Source: Crenothrix sp043729335
GTDB lineage: Bacteria > Pseudomonadota > Gammaproteobacteria > Methylococcales > Methylomonadaceae
DNA: 64,000 bases
NCBI RefSeq assembly: GCF_043729335.1
Contig: NZ_JAYTLQ010000029.1
Location: forward strand, 13,690 to 77,689
Direction of reading: 5' to 3'
Positions 1 to 8,600 of the stretch are shown piece after piece; position 1 is the first letter of the stretch; every line of letters starts with the position of its first letter. The notes beneath the pieces are model-generated. The model searched no databases, was not told where the DNA came from, and was given only the letters and a program-made list of their open reading frames with translations. The position numbers and the translations under genes were made by a program.

Positions 1-1
1 A

Positions 2-115
2 ATTCTTACAACACAATATTGCGATATGCTTGGATCGCCAACATATTTAAAACGAAATGGGAAATACATTCCACAAGACAGAACAGCCGTTTGGTTAATG
101 ACCAGTAAATGTTAA
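2..115 (+). CDS. 3' end of an unidentified gene (cut by window edge)
   Basis: One forward frame is open from the first bases to a TAA at 113-115 and encodes 37 residues ending in TAVWLMTSKC. A second forward frame also stays open to a stop near 108, so the choice is not certain. I prefer this frame because its stop lies 25 bases before the start of the next gene on the same strand, as expected for an operon. No family is recognised and the N-terminal part lies outside the window. Confidence 0.35.
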   Translation: MLTTQYCDMLGSPTYLKRNGKYIPQDRTAVWLMTSKC

Positions 116-140
116 TTACCGAAAAAGGTGAAAGCTAGCA

Positions 141-944
141 ATGCGAGTTACATTTGATACCAACACCTTAGATCGTGCAGTTCGGCCTAATAGGTTTCCA
201 AAAGATATGCGTCAACCCGAATACTTTAAGATTCAACAAGGATTAGTTTCTGGTTCAATTGAAGGTTTTTTTTGCGAAACAATTGTCACATGCGAGGGTA
301 TTCAAAAAATTGATCGTGCGGAGGTATTAAGTAGTATGACGTTGACATCGACACGAGAAAATATGCAAAACGAAGTTGGAGAAGATGTTATTAAAATAAC
401 TATTAAGCCTGAAATGCCGAAGCGGAAACCTTTACACCCCGAAGTTCTCTCACGTTTGCAGGCAGCCCTTAAAGTTGGCATGAGGGTGCTCGGTGCTCCA
501 AGAATAGGTGGTGTACGGATAGAAGATCCTAATAATGTAATATATTTTCAAGAAGTTACCAACTCTGTAGCTCAATCTGAGCGTTTAGATAGATATCATA
601 AAGCCGCTATGGCTATTGAAGGTCGAGGAGTCGGTTTTGCACAAATTTATAGCTTGGCGGCGAAATTGGCACAACGAGCTGATGTAAGAGAACTGTGGTA
701 TAAAAGTCTCGGACGAACCAAAGATGTTCACGAGGAAAATGCGGTAAAACGTGCAGTTGCTGAGTGGGCTGACGGTGATACTATCGCCGCACATATTGGC
801 TATGGAATTGATTTCCTTTGTACGGAGGATAATGCGAGTAAATCAAACGTTAATTCTATTTTTAACAAAGAAAACCGTGATTGGCTAAATGAGCACTTCA
901 GTGTGCAAATTATTGGGCTTAGTGATCTAGCAAAAATGATTTAG
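141..944 (+). CDS. PIN-like domain protein, function unknown
   Basis: This 267-residue protein begins with VTFDTNTLD, which resembles the first acidic motif of PIN-fold ribonucleases (DxN). It ends with a segment around FLCTEDNAS, matching the last PIN acidic motif where a Thr/Ser-x-Asp follows a hydrophobic strand. The middle region, roughly residues 70-200, is longer than in VapC-type toxins and is not recognised. A good Shine-Dalgarno (AAGGTGAAAG) lies before the ATG at 141. No VapB-like antitoxin is visible next to it, so a toxin role is not supported. PIN proteins are usually Mg-dependent RNases; the assignment here rests only on the two end motifs and is tentative. Confidence 0.5.
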   Translation: MRVTFDTNTLDRAVRPNRFPKDMRQPEYFKIQQGLVSGSIEGFFCETIVTCEGIQKIDRAEVLSSMTLTSTRENMQNEVGEDVIKITIKPEMPKRKPLHPEVLSRLQAALKVGMRVLGAPRIGGVRIEDPNNVIYFQEVTNSVAQSERLDRYHKAAMAIEGRGVGFAQIYSLAAKLAQRADVRELWYKSLGRTKDVHEENAVKRAVAEWADGDTIAAHIGYGIDFLCTEDNASKSNVNSIFNKENRDWLNEHFSVQIIGLSDLAKMI

Positions 945-1030
945 AGGCATAGAACGCGCTAAACGCAGTGAAGTGCATCAATAGCGAGCCATGCATCAAC
1001 TTACATTGTATATTCTACATGGGTCAATAA

Positions 1031-1123
1031 AAACTCAACTCCGATGGTTGCCACATTATTTCTATGAGGAAAGCCAATGATCCAGAGCAAACACGTTTTG
1101 GGCAGCGACTTGAGCAGGATTGA
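1031..1123 (+). pseudogene. brnT toxin remnant (C-terminal end only)
   Basis: Directly after an in-frame TAA at 1028-1030, a frame runs to a TGA at 1121-1123 and encodes about 30 residues containing IISMRKANDPEQ. This closely resembles the C-terminal signature of BrnT ribonuclease toxins (RIISxRKAxxxE). No start codon or N-terminal part is present, so roughly two thirds of the toxin gene is missing. The fragment overlaps the start of the following brnA-like frame by 47 bases, as intact brnT-brnA pairs commonly do. I infer a deleted toxin gene. Confidence 0.55.
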
Positions 1124-1388
1124 TGCTCATGTGATACAGCCTGATGAATGCGAAGAAATTTCTGAGTTAACGGACGAATTTTTTGAACAAGCTATTTTGC
1201 ACGTAGACGGCAAACTGATCCGACCCGGTCGACCCAAAGCACAAAGCCGTCAAGCGAAACCAAAATCACCGATTCCCCCACTGCTACCCTATAAACATTC
1301 CATCGCCTGCTCTGGTTGCTATTCTATCCGTCTTCCGCTCAATTTTGGTGTAAAATTACATCAAAAATGCACCTTTAGAGGAGGACTA
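1077..1388 (+). pseudogene. brnA-type antitoxin remnant (N-terminal part)
   Basis: The ATG at 1077 has a good Shine-Dalgarno (GAGGAAA). The first 60 residues, with SRIDAHVIQP, ELTDEFFEQA and KLIRPGRPK, look like the N-terminal half of BrnA antitoxins. The usual C-terminal ribbon-helix-helix and the QTRINxALR end are absent. The sequence instead turns into low-complexity, intergenic-looking codons. By chance the frame stays open into the next antitoxin gene, giving a 187-codon open frame up to 1640. I treat positions 1077-1388 as a remnant and the ATG at 1389 as the start of a separate gene. A translated hybrid antitoxin cannot be excluded. Confidence 0.5.
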
Positions 1389-1640
1389 ATGATACGGCAA
1401 AGCATTTCTTTTACTGCACCTAACGATAAATGGCTAAACAATCTAGTTGAGCGCGAGGAATATTCCAGCAAAAGCGAGATTGTAAACGACCTGATAAGAA
1501 AGGCGCGGACACAACAAAGCGAGATTGAACTGATACGCGCCAAACTCATCGCGTCAGAAAAAAGTGGCTTTATTAACCAGACTACCGAGGAAATCCGCGC
1601 AGAGTTCAAAGCAGAGCTACGGCGTAATGGGGAACTATAA
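1389..1640 (+). CDS. parD: ParD/CopG-type ribbon-helix-helix antitoxin
   Basis: This 83-residue protein starts MIRQSISFTAPNDKWL, with a short beta strand followed by two helices as in ParD/CopG ribbon-helix-helix repressors. The C-terminal half (ELIRAKLIASEKSGF, TTEEIRAEFKAELRRNGEL) matches the part of ParD that wraps around ParE. The start was chosen because GAGGAGG lies five bases upstream, and because the codons before it look like remnant sequence. It overlaps the toxin gene by 14 bases, which implies translational coupling. By family analogy the protein neutralises the toxin and represses its own promoter. Confidence 0.85.
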   Translation: MIRQSISFTAPNDKWLNNLVEREEYSSKSEIVNDLIRKARTQQSEIELIRAKLIASEKSGFINQTTEEIRAEFKAELRRNGEL

Positions 1641-1914
1641 AATTACAGAGGCTGCAAAAGAAGACCTCAGACGCATTTACCACCGAGGTATTCGAGAATA
1701 CAGCGAAATTCAGGCGGACAAATATTACGATGCCCTTTTTAATCGTTTTGACCAAATAGCAGAAAATCCCTATCTATATCAGCCTGTTGATTATATACGG
1801 GCAGGTTACAGGCGCTGTGTTTGTGGGGTAGATAGTATTTACTATCGTATGGGGGACAATACCGTAGAAATCATCAATATCTTGGGTCGGCAAAACATTG
1901 ATGAAATCTTTTAA
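1627..1914 (+). CDS. parE: ParE/RelE-superfamily toxin
   Basis: This 95-residue protein (start MGNYKITEAAKEDLRRIY) has the RelE/ParE layout: a first strand, a helical hairpin rich in Lys/Arg (YSEIQADKYYDALFNRFDQIAENP), then strands with RRCVCGVDSIYYR and VEIINILGRQN. ParE-type toxins poison DNA gyrase, whereas RelE relatives cut mRNA on ribosomes; sequence alone does not separate them, but pairing with a ParD-like antitoxin favours ParE. The ATG at 1627 lies inside the antitoxin gene. A longer frame opening at 1564 was rejected because it would overlap far more and lacks a ribosome site. The gene appears complete. Confidence 0.85.
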   Translation: MGNYKITEAAKEDLRRIYHRGIREYSEIQADKYYDALFNRFDQIAENPYLYQPVDYIRAGYRRCVCGVDSIYYRMGDNTVEIINILGRQNIDEIF

Positions 1915-1984
1915 CCCGTAAGGTGAGATCGGCTACTGATGCTTGCCCATCAACGCGATAAGCCGCAATTGCCGAAGGCTGACG

Positions 1985-2680
1985 TCAACTTGTACCTACC
2001 GAAAGCGACGCCAGCAATTTTATTAGCTCTTGAGCCGTCGCTGTTGAAGACGCCGGATTCTGCCCAGTAATCAAGTGGCCATCAACAATCGCGAAACTCT
2101 GCCAGTCAGCGACCTTTTCAAAATGGCCACCCAAGCGCTTGAGTTCGTCCTCGACCAGAAACGGAACAACCTCAGTGAGGTGTACAGCCTCTTCTTCAGT
2201 GTTTGTAAAACCAGTGACGCGCTTCCCCTTCACCATCGGTTCGCCGTTAAACATCGCGTGATGCAATACGGCAGGGCCATGACAGACCGCCGCGACAGGT
2301 TTGCCTGCATTGTAAAACATTTCAATCAAAGTATTCGAGATCGGATCTTCAGCCAAATCCCACATCGGACCATGACCGCCCGGATAAAAAATCGCGTCGT
2401 AATCCCGCGCTTTCACCTCGGACAATTTCGTTGTGCTGGCCAGTACCACCTGCGCTTTGGGATCATTCTTAAATCGGCGTGTAAGCTCGGTCTGTCCTTC
2501 GGGCGCGTCGCTCTTAGGGTCGAGCGGCGGTTCGCCACCCTTGGGGGAAGCGACCGTAATGCTAGCGCCCGCATCAAGGAACGTGTAATAAGGCGCACAG
2601 AATTCTTCCAGCCAGAACCCCGTCTTCTTCCCTGTATTACCAAGTGTGTCATGAGACGTCATTACCATCAGAATTTTCAT
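1985..2680 (-). CDS. DJ-1/PfpI family protein (class I glutamine amidotransferase-like)
   Basis: This 231-residue cytoplasmic protein carries the DJ-1/PfpI fold: MKILMVMTSHD at the first strand, then FYPGGHGPMWDL, and the nucleophile elbow AAVCHGPAVL with the reactive Cys. Length and the early GKKTGFWLEE segment resemble the HchA-like branch, which includes glyoxalase III and protein deglycase enzymes. A role in methylglyoxal or carbonyl stress is plausible from the family but not shown here. The gene stands alone, convergent with parE. An ATG with a near AAAGGAG site supports the start. The antisense strand carries a long open frame that is judged a shadow. Confidence 0.85.
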   Translation of the reverse strand: MKILMVMTSHDTLGNTGKKTGFWLEEFCAPYYTFLDAGASITVASPKGGEPPLDPKSDAPEGQTELTRRFKNDPKAQVVLASTTKLSEVKARDYDAIFYPGGHGPMWDLAEDPISNTLIEMFYNAGKPVAAVCHGPAVLHHAMFNGEPMVKGKRVTGFTNTEEEAVHLTEVVPFLVEDELKRLGGHFEKVADWQSFAIVDGHLITGQNPASSTATAQELIKLLASLSVGTS

Positions 2681-3080
2681 TGTATTTCTCCTTTGTTCAG
2701 GTGGTTATAAAACTACAGTTGCGATTAAGTCAAAAACGTGGAGACTAATCTGTTGGACGATGTAAAATGTTGATTTAACTTATTAAAATTAAAACTTTAA
2801 ATTCACTATAATTTACAGACTTGATGTTTTTTAAAAAATTCATTTTAAGAACTTGAAATATTTCATATTCTCCACATTTTAAGTAGAGCACACCAATCGC
2901 CCGCGTTGTGCTATCTTGCGTCGACACATCCTACGATTTGCTCATCCTACGCAAGCTACAAAACTAAAAACCCGTAGGCACCGCATCCGGCAAACTGACG
3001 ATTACCTGAAGTCAGCCTACAAAACGGCAGCCATTTTTGTTGTGTTATAATCCGGTATAGCTTTAGACAGGAGCCCTGAA
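2681..3080. other. AT-rich intergenic region between divergent genes
   Basis: No gene is seen. The first 200 bases are very AT-rich. A TATAAT hexamer at 3046-3051 lies 30 bases before the start of the next forward gene and is a likely -10 box, although no good -35 is visible. The middle (about 2890-3025) has GC-richer fragments with repeated CATCCTACG words, reminiscent of short dispersed repeats, but no clear hairpin was identified. Confidence 0.4.
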
Positions 3081-3755
3081 ATGACTGATAACGAATTGAA
3101 AGAACTGGTGGCAAGTTTGGCAGTTGGCAATAAAGAGCTGCGTGAGGCTCAAAAAGAAACCAATGCGCAAATGAAACACACTAATGAACAAATAAAGCGC
3201 ACAGATGAACAAATAAAGCGCACTGATGAACAGATGCAGCGCACTGTTGAACAAATGAAACACACCGATGAGCAATTAAAGCGCACTGATGAACAATTAA
3301 AACGCACTGACGAAAAGCTGGAGCGTATTGGTATTCAGGTGGGTAATATCTCTAAAAATCAGGGCGACGTTGCCGAAGAATTTTTCTTTAATAGCCTGGC
3401 AAATAATACGCATTTGGGTTTAATTCATTTTGAAGACATCACCATGAATATGACGAAGCACCGTGGCCAGATACAAGAAGAATATGATTTGGTAATGACC
3501 AATGGGGATGCCGTTGGCATTATTGAAGTCAAATACAAAGCCCATGAAAATGACCTGGATAAACTGGAACGTAAAATGCGGCACTTCAAAAAATTGTTTC
3601 CTATTTACAACGCTTACAAACTGTATGGTGGCATTGCCTCGTTTCACATTAATGATGATGCAAAACGCCAAGCCTTAGAACGTGGTTTTTTTGTATTGCA
3701 ACGCAGCGGCGAAGTAGTGCATACCGATTGTGCTGAAAAGTTACTGGTGCTATAA
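3081..3755 (+). CDS. Coiled-coil protein with PD-(D/E)XK nuclease-like domain
   Basis: The 224-residue protein has two parts. Residues 1-85 form a long coiled coil built from seven-residue units of the type DEQ(I/L/M)KRT. Residues 90-224 have a pattern expected of a PD-(D/E)XK fold: GDVAEEFFFN in the first helix, EEYDLVMTNGD with a candidate metal-binding Asp, and IIEVKYKA with the E-x-K of the active site, then a helix and strands. Similar proteins are common in genomes with many mobile elements but their function is unknown. A Shine-Dalgarno (AGGAG) precedes the ATG. It stands alone between divergent and downstream cobalamin genes. A nuclease activity is inference. Confidence 0.6.
   Translation: MTDNELKELVASLAVGNKELREAQKETNAQMKHTNEQIKRTDEQIKRTDEQMQRTVEQMKHTDEQLKRTDEQLKRTDEKLERIGIQVGNISKNQGDVAEEFFFNSLANNTHLGLIHFEDITMNMTKHRGQIQEEYDLVMTNGDAVGIIEVKYKAHENDLDKLERKMRHFKKLFPIYNAYKLYGGIASFHINDDAKRQALERGFFVLQRSGEVVHTDCAEKLLVL
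3168..3314 (+). repeat. 21-bp tandem repeat encoding coiled-coil heptads
   Basis: Seven consecutive 21-base units, each beginning CAA or CAG and ending GAA or GAG, encode heptads such as QIKRTDE. Several units differ at only one to three positions. The region lies entirely inside the coiled-coil nuclease-like gene. Because each unit is a multiple of three, gain or loss of units would change coiled-coil length without a frameshift. Confidence 0.9.
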
Positions 3756-3897
3756 GCTGCAACCCAAACTTTTTATGATGAATGCTTTGCCCTGTAGATC
3801 GTCATATATTGCCAATAACCGCTTTTACAACCCAGCGATTAGCTAAGCCACACTGCCAGATTAACGACAGGGCTGTTGATCCATCCTGGAAAATATC

Positions 3898-4551
3898 ATG
3901 CCCACCGCCCCATACACCGATGCCGAACGCAACGCCGTGTACCGTGCCATCTACGAACGCCGTGACATGCGCCATTTTCGCCCCGACCCTATTGATCCTG
4001 CCATATTAGAACGTTTACTACATGCCGCCCACGCAGCCCCAAGCGTCGGGTTTATGCAGCCGTGGCGGTTTGTGCGCATCAGTAATCTTGAGCTACGAAA
4101 AAACATTCATGCCCTAGTCGACCAAGAACGCGTCTGTACCGCCAAAGCTTTGAACGAACGCGAAGATGAATTTATGACGCTAAAAGTAGAAGGCATATTG
4201 GACTGCGCGGAACTTTGGATAGCTGCTTTGTGCGAGGCACGCGAACAGCACATCTTTGGCCGCCGCACCTTGCCGGAAATGGATTTAGCGTCATTATCCT
4301 GCGCTATTCAAAATATGTGGTTGGCGGCACGCGCAGAAGGCATCGGCATGGGCTGGGTATCATTGTTTGAGCCAGAAGCCTTAAAATCTGCCCTGGCAAT
4401 GCCGGAAGGCAGTCACCCAGTCGCCATATTATGCTTAGGCCATGTGGACAGTTTTTATGACAAGCCTTTGCTAGAACACCAAGGCTGGGCAGAACGTAAA
4501 AACCTTAAGGCTCTGCTCTTTGACAACTGCTGGAATATCCCATGTCCGTAA
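3898..4551 (+). CDS. bluB: 5,6-dimethylbenzimidazole synthase
   Basis: BluB is a flavin-destroying nitroreductase-fold enzyme that turns reduced FMN and oxygen into dimethylbenzimidazole, the lower ligand of cobalamin. The 217-residue protein shows the family pattern: YERRDMRHFRPDPI for the FMN phosphate, HAAPSVGFMQPWRF, then an AIQNMWLAARAEGIGMGWVSLF segment. The length is normal. It overlaps cobT by 10 bases, and CobT uses its product, so the two form a functional pair. No cobalamin riboswitch was recognised in the 142 bases upstream. Oxygen-dependent ligand synthesis fits an aerobic organism. Confidence 0.93.
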   Translation: MPTAPYTDAERNAVYRAIYERRDMRHFRPDPIDPAILERLLHAAHAAPSVGFMQPWRFVRISNLELRKNIHALVDQERVCTAKALNEREDEFMTLKVEGILDCAELWIAALCEAREQHIFGRRTLPEMDLASLSCAIQNMWLAARAEGIGMGWVSLFEPEALKSALAMPEGSHPVAILCLGHVDSFYDKPLLEHQGWAERKNLKALLFDNCWNIPCP

Positions 4552-5591
4552 TCTTTAATATCCCTCATTTATCAATCGAACTTACCGAAACCTTACAAAC
4601 TAAAATCGACCACAAAACCAAACCGCTCGGTGCGCTAGGACAATTAGAATCTTTAGCCCTGCAAATTGGCCTGTGCCAAAATACCCTGTCCCCGCAATTA
4701 AGCCAGCCCTGTCTTATTATTTTTGCAGGCGATCATGGTATCGTCGAATCCGGCGTGAGTGCGTATCCGCAAGTGGTCACCGCGCAAATGGTCAGCAATT
4801 TTTTGGCAGGTGGCGCTGCCATCAGTGTCTTTGCCAAGCAACACAACTTAGATCTATGGATAGTGGATGCGGGGGTTAATGCCGATATTAACCCGCATGA
4901 GCAATTGATTGCCGCCAAGATAGCCAAAGGCACACAGAACTTTTTAACTCAACCCGCCATGGCAATGACGCAATGCCTAGCCGCCATGCAAGCCGGTGCA
5001 GACATCATTTTGCAACGCTATAGCGCCGGTTGCAATTGCATCGGTTTTGGCGAAATGGGCATAGCTAACACGTCTTCTGCCGCCATGTTGATGCAGTGCA
5101 TAACGGCTATACCTTTGCCACAATGCGTAGGGCGAGGCACGGGGTTGGATGATGGCCAATTGCAACACAAGTTATCGATACTGGAACAAGCAATAGCACA
5201 CCACGGAACGCTTACTGATCCCTTAACGATACTCAGCACTTTTGGTGGCTTTGAAATTGCCATGATGGTGGGGGCGTACTTGAAAGCAGCTGAATTAAAA
5301 ATGCTGTGCATGGTAGATGGCTTTATCGGTACGGCGGCACTGCTGGTAGCCAGCAAGTTGTATGCTAACGTTCTGGATTATTGTGTGTTCAGCCATGTTT
5401 CCAATGAGCAAGGCCATCAGGCACTGTTAAGCTATCTTGACGGTAAGGCGTTGCTCAAGCTGGATTTGCGCTTAGGTGAAGGTTCAGGGATTGCTTTGGC
5501 TTACCCGCTAGTGCAATCTGCTGTCTTGTTTTTAAATGACATGGCGACGTTTGATGAAGCCCAAGTAGCGGGTAAAAATACGCCGTTGTAG
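4542..5591 (+). CDS. cobT: Nicotinate-nucleotide-dimethylbenzimidazole phosphoribosyltransferase
   Basis: CobT transfers phosphoribose from nicotinate mononucleotide to dimethylbenzimidazole, giving alpha-ribazole phosphate for cobalamin assembly. The 349-residue protein has the typical order: KTKPLGALGQLE near residue 26, FAGDHGIVESGVSAYP around 66-80, GGAAISVFA, then GFGEMGIANTSSAAML with the catalytic Glu-containing segment, and a C-terminal glycine-rich base-binding region. It starts within the end of bluB, so the two are probably translated together. The stop codon lies inside the stem of a terminator hairpin. Other cobalamin genes are not in the window. Confidence 0.95.
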   Translation: MSVIFNIPHLSIELTETLQTKIDHKTKPLGALGQLESLALQIGLCQNTLSPQLSQPCLIIFAGDHGIVESGVSAYPQVVTAQMVSNFLAGGAAISVFAKQHNLDLWIVDAGVNADINPHEQLIAAKIAKGTQNFLTQPAMAMTQCLAAMQAGADIILQRYSAGCNCIGFGEMGIANTSSAAMLMQCITAIPLPQCVGRGTGLDDGQLQHKLSILEQAIAHHGTLTDPLTILSTFGGFEIAMMVGAYLKAAELKMLCMVDGFIGTAALLVASKLYANVLDYCVFSHVSNEQGHQALLSYLDGKALLKLDLRLGEGSGIALAYPLVQSAVLFLNDMATFDEAQVAGKNTPL

Positions 5592-5615
5592 AGACGCAAA
5601 ATCTTGCGTCTCTAC
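5588..5615. terminator. Perfect hairpin between convergent cobT and the 1356-aa gene
   Basis: A 12-base perfect inverted repeat, GTAGAGACGCAA and its complement, is separated by a 4-base loop (AATC). It begins at the cobT stop codon and lies 11 bases before the stop of the convergent reverse gene. No long T run follows on either strand, so it may be a dispersed palindromic repeat acting as a bidirectional transcription stop. Confidence 0.6.
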
Positions 5616-5626
5616 GATAAGCTCGA

Positions 5627-8600
5627 CTATTTTGATTCCTCATCAAAACCCAGCGGCTTAACTTTAGTTATCTTCTTATTCCACAAGCCGGTCTGCGAAA
5701 AACATTGCCAGCCCCACTGCAACCAATTAAGCAACGATACCGCCAGCCAAAACGACCAGGCAAACATCAGTAAACGGTAGACAATCAAAGGCACAGAGAT
5801 TAAGGTCGCGGTAGGCAAGGTAGACAAACTACTATCTTGATACCAGTTTAAATGATTGGCTGTGGACTGATTGCCCGTGATTTGCATATCCGGCGATGCC
5901 CCTAACAAGCCCTGCCCGACTGCAAACAACAACACCCCTAGCGACAGCAACGTCAACATAGCCAACGCAGCTTGCAAGGCATTAAAGTAATTAAACTCTG
6001 ACGCTGTTTGCCGAGATCGCCAGCCCAGCAACAGCAACCAGACAATCACTACACCCGCAAATTCCTGCGGAATTTGACTAAGCCCAACAAGTAATAAAAA
6101 CCAATGCCTCGCTTTGAGCGGCGTCAGTGGCACTTTTCCCAAGCCTACGGACAGCAGCAACAGCACAATCAACACGCCCCAAAACAACACCGCCGGCCCC
6201 ATCGTCGGGCCAAAAGCAAACAACAGCCAGCGGTTTTCAGCCAAATTAACATGCAGATTACTGTTAACGCTATCGCGCCCCAAATCAATTTGCGGTGTCG
6301 TCAACAGCATCCGCATAGCAACCGGCTCTTGCCAATTGACCTCAACCTCCTGCCTGCCTGGATTAACCGGCAAGGTCAGTTTTCTGCCTTCCTGACGAAT
6401 TGGCAAAGACTGGCCATTGATCAACACTGATTGCAGCGTCGCCGTCTCCGGCAACATTAACGTATGCTGCGAGCCTTGCGAACTGCGCAGGGTAAGCTTT
6501 AATGCGGTATCCTGACTTCTAATGCTCGGCGTTACCTGCACATCACTGTTATCTATGGTTAAGGTCTGGCCTTCCACTGATTGCGGTCGGGTAATTTGCA
6601 AGCTGAGTGTTTCACCGGGCCAGGGATGCCATTCCGGCAACCATTGGCCTTCACTTTGCAAGTGCATCATGGCAATACCCGTAGGCACGACATGCCAGAT
6701 AGGGCTGATATTAGCCTGCCAGACTTCAACCCACTGATCGGTTTGCGCAGCAAGCAAAGATAAAGTATCGGCTTTTTCCAGGGTAGATTCCCATTGCAAC
6801 TCGGTTTGCTGAGCGGCCATATTGACTTCAACCATACCCGATTTAACCACAACCCCTGGCGTGGTAACCGACTCACCTGCCAACAAAGGAACGCTTAAAA
6901 TAATCCCCGAATCCGCAGGCGATAAGCGTAGCATCCGGGTGATGACACGCCAATCCAGACCCAATTGTAATTGCCGCTCAAGTCTTACAAACGGCGGTAA
7001 ATTGACACTGGATAACTGCGCAGGTGTTGTACCGGTAGCCTCGATGGGTTTGGCCACACGAGTAAATTGCAGCTGGTTTTCCACTTGGCCGTTATCTTGT
7101 ATACCGCTCACATCCCAGTCGGTACGCTCTACATTAACTTGATTGGGCTTAAGCGCAAACGGCAGCGTAAAGCTGCCTAGCAACGGCGGCACGCCGCGTA
7201 ATAGCACTTGATGGCCACCTTCAGGTAGATTAATCCACAAGCCATTGTTGTCCCGATACAGCCCTTGCGCCACTGCGCCATCAACCATCACTTGATTAGG
7301 AAACCATTGCTCATAATCCACCGGCAAAGGAATAGCCACCGATTGCTGGGCATGAATTTGCAAGGTAATCGCCAGTTCTTTGTCGTTAATCACTACTTTC
7401 ATTTGTGGAATTTGCGCACACGCTGGCAAACAATCAGGCGCTTCCAGCAAGCGGGTTTTTAATTCATCCAGTATCGCTTGTGCGGGGAAATCGGCATGAG
7501 CTTGTTGGGTAGGCGTAGCCAATAAAGGTAACACCGAGAACCACACCAATGCAGGTAACAGTGCTTTTGGGTTAAATTTAATTTTATCCAGAAAACCAAA
7601 CAGCCGTAACGCTAAAGCCAGCACCAATCCCACACGTATGAAATTAAGCAACATACTCATCAAAGGGGACAAATACCATAAGCGCATTTGTTGGCCAGCA
7701 TCCACCGAGCCATTCCACGACAGCATGATTTTATGCCATTGCCATTGGGGTAAGCCCGGTCCCGTTTGTACTTTGGCTTTGGGATCGATGCGTTCAAAAT
7801 TGGTTACAGCACCTGCACTCGATGCATAATCACTTTTAGATTTATATTCAGGGGCTATTGCCGACTTAGCCATACTCTCCACACGCTCTTCACCGACCAC
7901 AGCGGCATCATTCATAACTGGTGCCGGTGCAGACTGAGCGACAGACGATTGCTGATAGTTAATACTTTGTGAAGGATATTCTAATTGTGGATAAAGCCCC
8001 GTCCGCACCTGAGTAACCATAAAAGGCAAGGTAATTAAAATCAGCACAAGGCCAAACACCCACCGAAAGCTATCGATCAGCTTAGAAAACCGATTGACTG
8101 GCAATACTTTTATTAACGCCGTAGCCGCCAAAATAAACAACCAGACATAACGCGGCGCTCCCGGCTCATGCCAGATTAACGCCAGCGTGACTAAAGCAAA
8201 TACGCCCCATTTCACATCAAATAATTTGGCTATCGCCAACGCTGCAATCAATACCAAAAAGAAATCCAGCAAATTCCACCGCGAAATCCAGCTGTCGGGT
8301 ACGTTATCGACGCCGGTAGCTGCCAGTAATCGCCAGCCTGGGGGTAAATTCAATTCAGCACTGACATTGCGGAAACTTTGCTCCCAGCCCACCGCACTAA
8401 TGGCACTGATATTACCCAGCACACGGCTATCGGCATCCAGGTTAATCGCACCTTTACGTACTTCCACACCTTGCTTACCAGAGTCTGCCTGTAAGGTAAT
8501 GAGCTGGTTATTGCCGTCCAGCATTACCTTACCCAATTGAGTTTTTGGCAACGCGTTCAAGCGCCAATCGCGGGTCATAATGCCAGTGATGACATCGTTA

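Noticed and set aside
2075..2710. Long forward frame (211 codons) over the DJ-1/PfpI gene
   Set aside because: It lies fully antisense to a gene with clear family motifs, has no recognisable domain and an implausible amino acid mix.
3756..3897. Possible cobalamin riboswitch before bluB
   Set aside because: The gap is only 142 bases and lacks the conserved B12-box and core helices; a GCCACACTGCC word is the only resemblance.
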